Under the pieces are notes generated by a model, which worked only from the letters and a program-made list of their open reading frames with translations, had not been told where the DNA came from and made no database searches. Of a stretch of 64,000 nt of DNA, positions 1 through 13,210 are shown one piece after another. Position 1 is the stretch's first letter. Every line of letters starts with the position of its first letter. The stretch spans positions 124,001-188,000 of the forward strand of contig VWND01000013.1 in the NCBI GenBank assembly GCA_009599575.1, written 5' to 3'. Source of the stretch: Blumeriella jaapii. Lineage: Eukaryota > Ascomycota > Leotiomycetes > Helotiales > Drepanopezizaceae. The position numbers were made by a program, and so were the translations under genes.

Positions 1-1257
1 GCGGTAAGCTAATTTTTGAAAATCGTTGTACGCGCTTATTTCAAATACAGCTTTTTTCGTAAACGCTTTAGTATTTTATCGCGGAAAGCGTTTCGAAGCT
101 GTTTATTAATTCGTATTTAAATATTCGCTGCGAAAATAAAAAATCGCAGGTAAAATCGCTAAAAATCGTCGTGCGTATTTATTATAAACATTTTAAATTC
201 GTTTTCGGCTTTTTAAACGTCGGAAAAATCGGCCAGAAAATCGGCGATATTTTTTATTAATTCTTTAGAAAATATAAAATCGGAACGGTTTAAAATACAC
301 GAAATAAAAAACTTTTTTATTACGTTTTCGGTTTAATCGAATATATAATTATTTGTAAATCGATCGCTAACGAAATAATCGTAATAAAATTCGAAATTAT
401 TAAAAGCTTTAGTTTTTTAATAGCGTGCTTTGTAATTTTTACTATTATTTAATTTAAATTTAAAATTCGGAACGCGTTTTATACGAATTAATCGAGAATC
501 AACAAATAAATAAAAATTATAGCGTTTAAAAAGCGCGCTAAAGTTTTGGCCGTTAAAAAAAAATTTAAAAAGAATTCGCGAAAAGCGTAAAAATTAGTTT
601 GCAGCGTTTATTGGTTGAAATAAAACGTTGCGAAAAAAAGCAGCAGATTCGCGATTAACAAAAGCCCGTTCGATAGATTTTATTAAACGCTTTAATTAAA
701 AGGTCTGTCGCAATCGTATAATTTCCAAAAGTTATCGTTTACGCTTTTGCGCTTTTTTCAATTGATTTTGCAAAAGTTTTAACTAAACGTTTTCAGCGCT
801 AAACTGTAAGAAAAAAATGGCAGGCGAAATAATTAGCGCTCTGCCTTTTTTTTTAATTTTTCTTTTTTCGGAAAAAAAACTGTTTTTCAGAAAAAAAAAC
901 TTTTGGAAAAAGCTGTTTTTTCGCTGATTAAAAAGGAAATTAAAATGTAATAGCAGAAGTTGAAAAGCTTTGCTAAAAAAAAAATCGTTAAATAAAAGCT
1001 ATTTTTCGCAAAGTGCGGAAATAAGCCTTTTTACGACCGGTCGATTATTTTGATATAATCCGTAAGGAATTCGAAAGGAAAAATAATTTACGCCGTCGTT
1101 AGCATAGAAAAAAAGTTATTAATAATATAACGATTTAATCAATCGGAAAGCTGGAAGATTAATCAATTGGTCGCCGTGTTTATATAATATAAAAAACGAG
1201 CTTTTGGTTTTGTAACAAAAATATTTATTTAAAATCAATAATTGCAAAAGGCAAAGG
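1..1257 (-). mobile_element. Gyp1 copy 1a: 5' fragment of a RIP-mutated Ty3/gypsy chromovirus
   Basis: This is the gag-side internal region and part of the 5' LTR of a Gyp1 element read on the minus strand. The first 1.1 kb aligns by eye with the reverse complement of 43771-44880 in copy 1e and with 6240-6668 of copy 1b where they overlap. It breaks off at 1257, where the 3' LTR of copy 1b starts, so 1b inserted inside this element's LTR. The rest of 1a must lie outside the window. It is heavily RIP-mutated and no frame is open. The gag N-terminal coding part lies within it but gives no usable protein. Confidence 0.85.
1126..1257 (-). repeat. Truncated 5' LTR of Gyp1 copy 1a
   Basis: About 132 bp matching the reverse complement of the 3' half of the 267-bp Gyp1 LTR. 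It begins tataacgattta, the RIP form of tgtaacgatcta, and stops in the middle of the LTR at the copy 1b insertion. The last five bases before the break, aaagg (1253-1257), should be the TSD; its partner lies outside the window. Confidence 0.85.
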
Positions 1258-1526
1258 TGTGACGATCTAATCAGTCGGAGGGCTGGGAAATCAGTCAACT
1301 GGTCGTCGTGTTCATATGGTATAAGAAACGAGCCTTTGATTCTGTAACAAAAATATTTATTTAAAATTAACAATTGCGAAAGGCAAAGGTTCCTAAAAGG
1401 AAAAAGCCTTATATATATAAATAATTTCCATAATTAATAGAAAAATTCATTAAAAAACCAGAAAGCTTGCAGCTATACGTAATTGCTAGGATAATACGAA
1501 AAGTAGCAAAAAAGTAAGTCGTTATA
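1258..1526 (-). repeat. 3' LTR of Gyp1 copy 1b
   Basis: A full-length LTR (269 bp) running from tgtgacgatc to cgttata on the plus strand, the reverse complement of the copy 1e LTR (tgtgacg...cgttaca). It lies directly against the truncated LTR of 1a, giving a head-to-tail LTR pair that could be mistaken for a tandem repeat. Confidence 0.88.
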
Positions 1527-4500
1527 TTATTTATTCGTCCGAAAAAAGCGCGCCCTCGAGCTTTTATTTATTAATACGTCGCTATCCAAATAATCGTACG
1601 AATTTAAATTTTCGGAATACGCTTTCAGCCAGTTTACAAATTTTGCAAAAGGATCGGAAAGCTTTTTATGCGCCAAATAAAAATAGCGCATTTTTAAAAA
1701 AGCATATATAAAGTCAAAAGCGGGGTACTACGTAAGATTTTTATTTAAGCTTATTTAAAAAGCTTTATATTAAAAAGTTTTCCGCTGCATTCGATAAGCG
1801 ATTAATTTTTCGATTTCGTATTTAAGCTTATTAATTATATTAATAAATTTAAAAGCTAAGTTAATCTGATTTAAAAGCGCGTCGTCAGCTGCTTTACGCA
1901 GTCGATTAGCGTGAAAAACTAAATATACGTTTATAATATTAAAAAAGTCTAATTTAAAAGCGTTATTAAAAATTTTGGCTACAATTTTAAAAGGCCGTTT
2001 ATAAAATTGTCGAATTGACGGAAAGGCCGGAAGGTCGGAAATGAACGCATATCGAGCCATACGTAATCGCTAACGTTAAAATCGATCGCGCGGCGAAATC
2101 TATTCGCATTTTTTTTTATTTTATCGTAAGCTTATTAAAAATGCGATTTGGCAAGGTTTCAAACGTCGTAATAACGGCGAACGTATATACGAGCTTCGTT
2201 TGCGTTTAGTTTATATAAAAAGTTAAAAAAAAAAAAGTATCGAGCTTCCAGTTTCAATTAGTATAAGAAGTATAATCGTATATAATTTTAAAAAATAAAA
2301 AGCTATTTAAACTTTTGTAAAAAAAAACTATTTAAGCGAAATTTATTATTAAAAAATATTCGTTTTAATCGTTTTAATAAAATTTTCGAAAAATCGAAAG
2401 CGTTTTTGTAAATATTAGTTGTAAATTTCGGTTTGACCGTCGGTTTTAAAATAAGCGGCTGTCGAAAACTTCAATTATGTACCGAATATTTTATTTAATT
2501 CAAATCAAAAAATAAACTAATATTAAAAGCCACGATCGCTAATAATATTTTTTAAAAAGCCAAAATACTTATATACGTGGAATATATATAATTTGGCAAA
2601 GCTTCGAACGTCGATATTTTTATAATAAAAAATTAAAATAGCTTGTTTAAAAAAGCGATTTATTATTACGAATACGTTATCGTAACCGTATTTGTTTTTG
2701 TTAAAGCTGCAAAAGTTTATTATAACGTATTTTCAAAAATGGTTAAAAACAGAAAAAAAACTGAAAAAAGCCGGGGCGCTTATTTTTTAAAATAAAACTT
2801 TTTCGATAAGCATAATAATTGCGATACTATTGTTTTACGAAAGCTGTTATATTTCGCTAATAATATTAATTCGAAAGCAATTGCGTAGTTTTGCAAGCGT
2901 TGAAATAAGCGGTCAAAATCTGGTCGTATATTTTTCGTATAAAAGCCAAACGAAAATAATCGACGTTTAATATTATTAAGCGACCGTAATATAACAATAA
3001 ATCGCGTTTAAATATATACGAAATATTATTATCGTCGTTTTTTTTCGTAGCGTTTCGTATAGTTTTCTTTCGGAAAGCCATCAGATTATTAGCTGTGCGA
3101 TTAGCGTAAAAAATTTAATCAACGATACGGAATGCGAAAAAAAAATCAGTTATTTTAACGATAAAAACAATTGTTTCGAAAGCCGTAAAAAGTCGAAGTT
3201 TTTTAGTTAAAAAGCGGTAATTAATCTGATTTGCTCGAAAAAGGATTTGCAGGCGCTGGATGCGTTTAAAAAAGTTTTAGCGGTCGAATTCGCTCGTACG
3301 ACGTATTAATACGTTAGCTAAAAGATTGTGTTTATTTAGTTTGTACGTAATAAAAAAATTGTAATCGGCGAAAAGCTCGGCTCAGCGTATTTATCGAACG
3401 TTTAAAAGTTTAAAAATTATAAAATACTTTAAAGTTTTATAATTAATAATTATTTTGATTTAATAAACTAAACTAATTAGTTTAATACGAAAGTTGTTTA
3501 GAAATTTTATAATTACGAGTATTTTTTTATCGTATACGACGTAGTTCAGTTTTGCGAAAGCTATAGTTTTGCTAAAATAAGCGATTAAAAGCCAATCGTT
3601 ATTATGAAATTGCGAAAACACAAAAGCTATTACGCCGTCGGAAGCGTTAGTTTTTAATATATAAAAAAGGTTTTGCTTATAATATTATAAAACTGATGCA
3701 ATAATAAAAGCTAGTATAAAAAAGCCGAAATTTTTTTAATATTTAAAAATAAAATTATAAAAAACGTTAGCTTTAATTAAATAAATCAAAAGCTTTGCAA
3801 TTATACCGTAGTTTCGAATAAAACGTCGGTAAAAGTTACAAAAACCAAAAAAGCTTTATACATCTTTTATAATAATAGAAAGCTTTCAGTAGGCGACTAC
3901 GAAAATCTTTTTTAAATTTATTTTTAAATTTTTAATCGAGATAATAAAGCTTAAATAACGGATTCGAATAACGTTGAATTTAAACTTCCGAATATCGGCC
4001 TGTAATTTAGCGTCAGCGAGCTTAAAACACTTTGCGAACGTATATAACGTATTCTAAAAAATCGAACGAATAAATAAAAATATTATTTAAATATATAATG
4101 CAAAAATCGTTTAAATAATCGAAAAAAACATCGTTTATATAGCGTTAGTAAATTGCGAATTTATTAATAAAGCCAAAAAGTAGCATTTTGCATTTATAAG
4201 CGCCGTAACGCGTACGAAACGTCGTTAGTTTTTTACTGGCGGAGTTTATTCGAATTTTATAAAAAGCTTAACGAATATCGAGCTTCGTAAAAATTCGCGC
4301 TTTCGAAAAACGAGCAAAAGTCTTATCGATAAAAAAGAAAAAATAGCGATTTTTACGAATAATATTATTAAAAGCTCGATAATCGATACGAAAACGTAAT
4401 AAACCGTCGGGTTTTTTAGCGAAAAGCATTAGAACAGCGAAAAAAGCGATGGAAAATTCGATAAAGCTTTTGTTAAAATTATTTTGCAAATAAATTTTAA

Positions 4501-5770
4501 TAATTTCGAGCTTTAAAATCGATATTTTATATAAAAAAGTATATTTCAGTTTTTTTTTATTTAAAATAAGTTCGATTTTATAATCGTAAAACCGGTGAAA
4601 AGCTAGCTCGTTATTAGCGGCTTTAAAAAACACGTATTCGAAGTTTTTATATATCGGAAAAAAAGATTCGAAAAAAGGTTTATTCGAAGTTAGCTTTGCT
4701 AAATTGATTAAAAAGATCGAAATCGATATTTCGTTAGTTTTGAAACGTTCGAAAAAACTGTAAAATTGAATTTTAAAAAAAATGTTATACGTAAAATCGT
4801 TTAGTATTTTATCGATTTCGTATAAAAAAGTTGAAAATATTTCAACTGCTTTTTTTTTTAGAAATCAGCTTAAAAGCGTATGCAATAATTTAGCAAATAG
4901 AAATTAAATAAGCAGTAGATTAAGAAATTCGTTTTCGAATTAATCGTTTAAAAAGTTTAGAAAATAATTTATTTAAACTATCGATTATATTAAATTGAAA
5001 AGCTATCGCGGCGAAAGCTTTTTTTCGGTTTTTAATATAATTGTTTTTCATAAAACGAAAAAGCTGTTTTAACGAAAAAAAAAAATTAAAAAAATAATAA
5101 AAAAAAAATCGGCAGCCTGAAAAAATAATATAATTTCTTATATTATTTTATTAGCGTCGCTATCGAAATTAACACCGCGAATAAAATTCGATTTTTTCGC
5201 GTTTCGCATAGCGTCGTAAATTTGTTATAATTAATTAAAGTTTTTATTACGTTTTACAGCGTCGTTTTAATAACGAAATTAAATCTTTCGAAAATGCAAA
5301 TAAAAGATTTTAATATAACGAGCGTAAAAAATTGTAAAAAAATAAGATTTCGGCCAATAAAACTTGCGTTTATTACAATTTAATAAAACTTAATATTCGG
5401 CCAACCAAGCTTTTTCTAGAATTATATTATAATTTCCGAAATTAATAATTAAAAAAAAAGTAAACGATTGTATTCGATTCTTAATAATAAAATTAAAAAG
5501 CGTAAAATATATAATTAAATGGCCACGAGCTTTATTATACTTTTTTACAGAAAAAAAAACCGAAAAAAAAAAGATTTAATAAGCGCCGAATCGATTAACG
5601 TATAACCGTTCGCTTCAAAATCGGCGAGCGTTTTTATTTTGTACGAAAAGTTATTTTTAATAAATATAACGGAAATTATTAATAAATCGCTATCAAAAAG
5701 CTTTCGAACGTTAAAATAACGCATATCGCGTAATACGTTTAAAAAAAAGGCTTTGCTTAGGCTTGGGCGT
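1527..5770 (-). pseudogene. pol: Gyp1 copy 1b pol remnant (protease-RT-RNase H-integrase-chromodomain)
   Basis: RIP-destroyed pol on the minus strand. Fragments still read as the expected domains in order from right to left: protease at about 5560-5760; RT around 4268-4633, with the LFAKKPDG and FTKLDIR motifs; RNase H at about 3300-3700; integrase at about 1900-3080; and the integrase C-terminus plus chromodomain at 1530-2060, where YEIEKLIAYR is visible. Many stops correspond to CAA/CAG or TGG in copy 1e. At the RT A-run this copy has one more base than 1e and keeps the frame there. Confidence 0.82.
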
Positions 5771-5879
5771 TTTTTCGACTAGCGAAAAAGCTTTTAATTT
5801 TTTCGTATGCGTTTTAAAAGTCGTTTGGAAAAAGGTTTTCGTTTTTATTATTATTATTAAAAAACGAATTTTCGGCCGG

Positions 5880-6668
5880 TTCGACTTCGTTTATATTTAT
5901 TAATTTAAAAAAGCTTTTAAATCAAACCGAAGATCGGCTCGTAAAAAATCGTGCAAATTAGCTTTTTTAAATTTTTTAATATAAAATAAAAAGCGAGCGT
6001 TGTCGTTGGTTCGATTAAAAAAAAAACGCTAAAAAAAGCGTTTTAGCGTAAAAAAAAAAAAAAAACAGCAAAAAGCTAAAAAAAAGCTTGTAAAGCATTT
6101 AAACGATTTTCGTAGGTACGATTTGATTTGTAATACGCTTTGATTAAGGATTTATTATTTTAATAAATAATAAATTTAATTAAAAAGCGATTCGCGTATA
6201 AAATTCGTTTAGATAATTAATTTTGTTTTTTTTAACGAACGGCGATAAGCTAATTTTTAAAAATCGTTATACGCGCTTATTTCAAATATAATTTTTCTCG
6301 TAAACGCTTTGGTATTTTATCGCGAAAAATATTCCGAAGCTGTTTGTTAATTCGTATTTAAACGTTTGCTGCGAAAATAAAAAATCGCAAATAAAATCGT
6401 TAAAAGTCGTCGTGCGTATTTATTATAAGCATTTTAAATTTGTTTTCGGCTTTTTGAACGTTTAAAAAGTCGCCAAAAAATCGGCGATTTTTTTAATTAA
6501 TTTTTCGAAAGATATAAAATCGGAACGGTTTAAAATACGCGGAGTAAAAAATTCTTTTACTACGCTTTCGGTTTAATCGAATATATAATTTTTACGAAAT
6601 CGATCGTTAGCAAAATAATCGTAGTAAAATTCGAAGTTGTCGAGAATTTTAGTTTTTTAGTAACGTGC
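5880..6668 (-). pseudogene. gag: Gyp1 copy 1b gag remnant (C-terminal part)
   Basis: The minus strand matches the capsid-like part of gag in copy 1e (44470-45240). No open frame of useful length remains. The coding part is cut at 6668 by the Gyp2 insertion. Confidence 0.7.
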
Positions 6669-6802
6669 TGTAAAACGGTGATACTCTGTATTGATGGGAG
6701 TTGGTAGTTTTAGCTATGATTGAGGCATGGATCTCTCCGAGACCCCCTGCCACTGACTATTTTCAACAGTTATAAAAGCAAAGCACCCCCTTAGATAGTA
6801 CT
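6669..6802 (+). repeat. Gyp2 5' LTR, first part
   Basis: It matches 63550-63684 with few differences. It contains a TATA-like tataaaag at 6771-6778, a likely LTR promoter. It is interrupted after gtact by Gyp1 copy 1c and continues at 13211. This stretch is much less mutated than the flanking internal sequence. Confidence 0.85.
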
Positions 6803-7068
6803 TGTAACGACTTATTTTTTTGCCCCTCGTGTCACCCCAGCAACTACGTGTAGCTGCAAGCTCCCTGGTCTTCTGGTAGGTCTTTTTATCAACTGTGGAA
6901 ACTATTTATATATATAAAGCTTTTTTTTTTTAGCAATTTCTGCTTTTTGCAATTGTTAATTTTAAATAAATATTTTTATTACAAAACCAAAGGTTCGTTT
7001 TTTATATTATATAAATACGGCGATTAGTTAATTAATCTTCCAGCCTTTCGATTAATTAAATTGTTATA
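6803..7068 (+). repeat. 5' LTR of Gyp1 copy 1c
   Basis: A 266-bp LTR from tgtaacgact to ttgttata. The region around the TATA-like tatatataaag is recognisable. Confidence 0.88.
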
Positions 7069-7189
7069 TTATTAACAACTCTTTTTCTACGCTGGCGACG
7101 GCGTAAACTATTTTTTCTTTTGAATTTCTTACGAGTTATACCAAAATAATCGACCGGTCGTAAAAAGGCTTATTTCCGCACTTCGCGAA

Positions 7190-8540
7190 AAATAGCTTCT
7201 ATTCAACAATCCTTTTTTTAGCAAAGCTTTTCAGCTTTTATTATTACATTTTAAATTTTTTTTTTTTTATTAACGAAAAAGCAGTTTCCTTTAAAAGCTT
7301 TTTCTTTTGAAAAACAGTCTTTTTTCCGAAGAAAAAAAAATAAAAGAAAAGGCAGAGCGCTAATTATTTCGCTTGCCATTTCTTTTTTGCAACTTAGCGC
7401 TGAAAGCGTTTAATTAAAACTTTTGCAAAATCAACTGAAGAAAGCGCAAAAGCGTAAACGACAACTTTTGGAAATTATACGATTGCGACAAACCCTTTAA
7501 TTAAAGCGTTTAATAAAATCTATTAAACGTGCTTTTGCCAATCGCGAATCTGCTGCTTTTCTTCGCAACGTTTTATTTCAACTAACAAACGCTGTAAATC
7601 AATTTCCACGCTTTTTGCGAATTTTTTTTGGATTTTTTTATAACGGCCAAAATCTTAGCGCGCTTTTTAAACGCTATAGTTTTTATTTATTTGCTAATTT
7701 TCGATTAGCTCGTATAAAGCGCGTTCCGAACCTTGAATTTAAACTAAATAATAATAAAAATTACAAAGCATGCTATTAAAAAATTAAAGTTTTCGACAAT
7801 TTCGAATTTTATTACGATTATTTCGCTAACGATCGATTTCGCAAAAATTATATATTTAATTAAACCGAAAGCGTAATAAAAGAGTTTTTTATTCCGCGTA
7901 TTTTAAACCGTTCCGACTTTACACCTTTCGAAAAATTAATTAAAAAAGTCGCCGATTTTCTAGCCGACTTTTTAAACGTTTAAAAGGCCGAAAACGAATT
8001 TAAAATGCTTGTAATAAATACGTACGACGACTTTTAGCGATTTTATTTGCGATTTTCCATTTTCGCAGCGAACGCTTAAATACAAATTAATAAACAGCTT
8101 CGGAACGCTTTCCGCGATAAAATACTAAAACGTTTACGAAAAAAATTGTATTTGAAATAAGCGCGTGTAACGACTTTTCAAAATTAGTTTATCGCCGTTC
8201 GTTAAAAAAAACAAAATTAATTGGCTAAACGAATTTTATACGCGAATCGCTTTTTAATCAAATTTATTATTTATTAAAATAATAAATTTTTAACCAAAGC
8301 GTATTACGAATCAAATCGTACGTACGAAAATCGTTTAAATGCTTTATAAGTTTTTTTTCAGCCTTTTGCTGTTTTTTTTTTTTTTTTACGCCAAAACGCT
8401 TTTTTTAGCGTTTTTTCTTTTCGATCGGATCAACGACAACGCTCGTTTTTTATTTTATATTAAAAAATTTAAAAAGGCTAATTTATACGATTTTTTACGA
8501 GCCGACCTTCGGTTTTATTTAAAGGTTTTTTTAAGTTAAT
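7190..8540 (+). pseudogene. gag: Gyp1 copy 1c gag remnant
   Basis: Collinear with the gag of copy 1e. A frame at 8339-8539 retains the segment that reads FDRINDNARF, matching the 1e segment FDRTNDNARL, and may be the gag C-terminus or linker. Stops are frequent upstream. Confidence 0.7.
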
Positions 8541-8693
8541 AAATATAAACGAGATCGAACCGGCCGAAAATTCGTTTTTTAATAATAATAATAAAAACAA
8601 AAACTTTTTTCCAAACGATTTTTAAAACGCATACGAAAAAGTCGAAAGCTTTTCCGCCAGTCGGAAAAACGCTCAGGCCTAAGCAAAGCTTTT

Positions 8694-11600
8694 TTTTTAA
8701 ACGCGTTGCGCGATATACGTTATTTTAACGTTCGAAAGCTTTTTAATAGCGATTTATTAATAATTTCCGTTATATTTATTAAAAATAGCTTTTCGTACAA
8801 AATAAAAGCGCTCGCCGATTTTAAAACGAACGGTTATACGTTAATCGATTCGGCGCTAATTAAATCTTTTTTTTTTTTTTTTTTTTTTTGATTTAACTTT
8901 TTTCGGCTTTTTTTTTTGTAAAAAAGTATAATAAAGTTCGTAGCTATTTAATTATATATTTTACGCTTTTTAATTTTATTATTAATAATCGAATACAATC
9001 GTTTACTTTTTTTTTAATTATTAATCTCGGAAATTATAATATAATTCTAGAAAAAGCTTGGTTGACCGAATATTGAGTTTTATTAAATTATAATAAACGC
9101 AAGCTTTATTGGCCAAAGTTTTATTTTTCTACAGCTTTTTACGCTCGTTATATTAAAATCTTTTATTTATATTTCCGAAAAATTCAATCGCTATTAAAAC
9201 GACGCTATAAAACGTAACAAAAACCTTAACCAATTGTAGCAGGCTTACGACGTTGTACGAAACGCGAAAAGGTCGAATTTTATTCGCGGTATTAATTTCG
9301 ATAGCGACGCTAATAAAATAATACAAAAAATTACATTATTTTTCCAGGCTGCCGATTTTTTTTTTATTATTTCTTTTTCTTTTTTTTTTTTCGTTAAAAC
9401 AGTTTTTTCGTTTTACAAAAAACAATTATATTAAAAACCGAAAAAAAGCTTTCGCCGCGATGGCCTTTCAGTTTAATATAATCGATAGTTCAAATAAGCT
9501 ATTTTCTGAATTTTTCAAACGACCAGTTCGAAAACGAATCTTTTAACCTACTGCTTACCCAATTTTTATTTGTCAGATTATAACATACGCTTTTAAGCTG
9601 ATTTCCAGAAAAAAAACAATTAAAATGTTTTTAATTTTTTTATACGAAATCGACAAAATACTAAACGATCTTACGTATAACACTTTTCTTAAAACCTAAT
9701 TTCATAGTTTTTTCGAACGTTTCAAAACTAATAAAATATCGATTTCGACCTTTTTAACCAGTTTAGCAGAGTTAATTTCGAATAAACCTTTTTTCGAATT
9801 TTTTTTTCCGAAATATAAAAACTTCGAATACGTATTTTTTAAAGCCGCCAGTAACGAGCTAACTTTTCACCGGCCTTACGATTATAAAATCGAGCTTATT
9901 ATAAATAAAAAAAGCTGAAATACATTTTTTTATATAAAATATCGATTTCAAAACTCGAAATTATTAAAATTTATTTGCAAAATAATTTTAATAAAAGTTT
10001 TATCGAATTTTTTACCGTTTTTTTCGCTGTTCCAATGCTTTTCGCTAAAAAACCCGACGATTTACTACGTTTTTGTATCGATTATCGAGTTTTTAATAAC
10101 GTTATTCGTAAAAATCGCTATTTTTTTTTTTTTATCGATAAAACTTTTGCTCGTTTTTCGAAAGCGCGAATTTTTACGAAGCTCGATATTCGTTAAGCCT
10201 TTTATGAAATTCGAATAAACCCCGTTAATAAAAAACTAACGACGTTTCGTACGCGTTACGGCGCTTATAAATGCAAAATGCTACCTTTTAGCTTTATTAA
10301 TAAACTCGTAATTTATCAACGTTATATAAACGACGTTTTTTTCGATTATTTAAACGATTGTTATATTATATATTTAAATAATATTTTTATTTATTCGTCC
10401 GATTTTTTGAAATATATTATATACGTTCGCAAAATGCTTCAAAAGTTCGCTGACGCTGAATTACAAGCCGATATTCGGAAATCTGAATTCAACGTTATTC
10501 GGACCCGTTATTTAAATTTTATCATTTTTACTAAAAGTCTAAAAGTAAACCTAGAAAAGGTTTCCGTAATCGCCTATTAAAAGCTTTTTATTATTATAAA
10601 AAATATATAAAGCTTTTTTGGTTTTTGTAACTTTTACCGACGTTTTATTCGAAACTACGGTATAATTGCAAAGCCTTTGATTTATTTGACCAAAACTAAC
10701 GTTTTTTATAATTTTATTTTTAAATATCAGAAAAATTTCGATCTTTTTATACTAGCCTTTATTATTATATCAGTTTTATAATATTACAGGCAAGATTTTT
10801 CTTGCATATTAAAAACTGACGCTTCCGACGGCGTAATAGCTTTTATGCTTTTATAATTTTATAATAACGATTGGCTTTCAATCGCTTATTTCAGCAAAAC
10901 TATAGCTTTCGCAAAGCTAAACTACGTTGTATACGACAAAAAAATATTCGCAATCGTAAGATTTTTAAGCAATTTTAGTACTGAACTAGCTGGCTTAATT
11001 TATTAAATTAAAATAATTACTAATTATAAAACTTTAAAATATTTTATAATTTCTAAACTTTTAAACGCTCGACAAATACGCTGGGCCGAGCTTTTCGCCG
11101 ATTACAACTTTTTTATTACGTATAAACCAAATAAACACAACCTTTTGGCTGACGTACTAACACGTCGTACGAACGAATTCGATCGCTAAAACTCTTTTAA
11201 ACGCATCTAGCGCCTATAAATCCTTTTTCGAGCAAATCAGATTAATCACCGACTTTTAATTGAAAAATTTCGACTTTTCACGGCCTCCGAAACAGCTGTT
11301 TTTATCGTTAAAATAGCTGATTTTTTTTTTCGCATTTCGTATCGTTAATCAAAATTTTTACGCTAATCGTATAATTAACAGCTTAATAGCTTTTTGAAAA
11401 AAAGCTGTACGAAACGTTACGAAAAAAAACGACGATAATAATATTTCGTATATATTTAAACGCGATTTGTTGTTATATTACGATCGTTTAATAATATTAA
11501 ACGTCGATTATTTTCGTTTGGCTTTTATACGAAAAATACACGATCAGATTTCTATCGTTTATTTTAGCGTTCGCAAAATTACGCAATTGCTTTCGAACCA

Positions 11601-12940
11601 ATACTATTAGCGAAATATAACAGCTTTTGTAAAACAATATTATCGCAATTACTACGCTTATCGAAAAGTTTTGTTTTAAAAAATAAGCGTTTCGGTTTTT
11701 TTCAGCTTTTTTTTGTTTTTGACCATTTTTAAAAGCATATTACAATAGACTTTTGCAGTTTTAATAAAAACAAATACGATTACGATAACGTATTTGTAAT
11801 AATAAACCGCTTTTCCAAGTAAATTATTTCGATTTTTTATTATAAAAATATCGACGCTCGAAGCTTCGCTAAATTGTATATATTTTACGTATATAAATAT
11901 TTTGGCCTTTTAAAAAGTATTATTAGCGATCGTGGCTTTTAATATTAATTTATTTTCTGGTCTGAATTAAACAAAATATTCGGTATACAATTGAAGCTTT
12001 CGACAGCCGCTTATTTTAAAACCGACGGTCAGACCGAAATTTACAACTAATACCTGTAAAAACGCTTTCGATCTTTCGTAAATTTTTATTAAAACGATTA
12101 AAACGAATTTTTTTTAATAATGCATTTCGCTTAAATAGTTTTTTTTTACGAAAGTTTAAATAGCTTTTTATCTTTTGAAATTATATACGATTATATTTTT
12201 TATATTAATTGAAATTAAAAGCTCGATACTTCACTTTTTTTTAACTTTTTATATAAGTTAAACGCAAACGAAGCTCGTACGTACGTTCGCCGTTATTACG
12301 ACGCTTAAAACTTCGCCAAATCGCACTTTTACAAATTTACGATAAAATAAAAAAAAGTGCGAATAAATTTCGCCGCGCGATCGATTTTAATATTAGCGAT
12401 TACGTTTGGCTCGATATGCGTCCATTTCCGACCTTTCGGCCTTTTCGCAAATTCGACAATTTTACAAACGGCTTTTTTAAAATTGTAGCCAAAATTTTCG
12501 ATAACGCTTTTAAGCTAGACTTTTTTAGTATTATAAACGTACATTTAGTTTTTCACGCTAATCGATTGCGTAAAGCAGCTGACGACGCGCTTTCAGGTCA
12601 GATTAATTCAGTTTTTAAATTTATTAATATAATTAATAAGTTTAAATACGAAATCGAAAAATTAATCGCTTATCGAATACAGCGGAAAATCTTTTAATAC
12701 AAAGCTTTTTAAATAGGCTTAAATAAAAATCTTATATAATACTCCGCGTTTAATTTTATATATGCTTTTTTAAAAATGCGCGACTTTTATTTGGCGCATA
12801 AAAAGCTTTCCGGTCCTTTTGCAAAACTTATAAACTGGCTGAAAGCGTATTCCGAAGGTTTGGACTCGTACGATCATTTGGATAGCGACGTATTAATAAA
12901 TAAAAGCTCGAGAGCGCGTTTTTTTCGGACGGAGAAATAA
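8694..12940 (+). pseudogene. pol: Gyp1 copy 1c pol remnant
   Basis: Collinear with the pol of copy 1e. Protease is around 8706-9140; the first motif reads ADFKTNG where 1e has ADSGANG, so the catalytic Asp pair is altered by mutation. RT is at 9600-10580, with LFAKKPDD at 10039 onward and YLNNIFIYSS at the catalytic box. RNase H is at 10780-11200 and integrase at 11450-12690. A chromodomain tail at 12600-12930 ends in SSRARFFRT just before the 3' LTR. The A-run at ~10046 has one more base than 1e and keeps the frame there. Confidence 0.85.
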
Positions 12941-13205
12941 TATAACGATTCACTTTTTTACTTTTCGTATTATCCCAACAACTACGTATAGCTGCAAACT
13001 TTTTGATTTTCTGATAGGTTTTTTTATCAACTGTGGAAATTATTTATATATATAAGGTTTTTTTTTTTAACAATTTTTGCTTTTTGCAATTATTGATTTT
13101 AAATAAATATTTTTATTACAAAACCAAAGGCTCATTTCTTATACTATATAAACACGGCGACCAGTTGACTGATCTCCCAGCCCTCCGACTGATTAGATCG
13201 TTATA
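12941..13205 (+). repeat. 3' LTR of Gyp1 copy 1c
   Basis: A 265-bp LTR starting tataacgatt (RIP form of tgtgacgact) directly after the degraded purine tract ggagaaataa. It ends gatcgttata and is followed by TSD atact. Confidence 0.88.
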
Positions 13206-13210
13206 ATACT

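Larger units (their letters stand above)
1258..6668 (-). mobile_element. Gyp1 copy 1b, interrupted by Gyp2
   Basis: A minus-strand Gyp1 chromovirus with its complete 3' LTR at the left, then pol and the C-terminal part of gag going right. At 6668 it stops abruptly at the 5' LTR of Gyp2. The remaining gag and 5' LTR are expected beyond 64000, after Gyp2. It is strongly RIP-mutated on both strands: C-to-T and G-to-A changes are both seen against copy 1e, and most CAA/CAG/TGG codons have become stops. The CpG-containing words that survive make alignment with 1e easy. Confidence 0.88.
6803..13205 (+). mobile_element. Gyp1 copy 1c, complete but RIP-mutated
   Basis: A complete 6403-bp element, the same length as copy 1e. 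It is inserted in the 5' LTR of Gyp2 with TSD gtact (6798-6802) and atact (13206-13210), which differ by one G-to-A change. Gene order is LTR, gag, pol, LTR on the plus strand. RIP is heavy and both C-to-T and G-to-A changes are present; for example the RT catalytic YLDD of 1e reads YLNN here. Confidence 0.92.
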
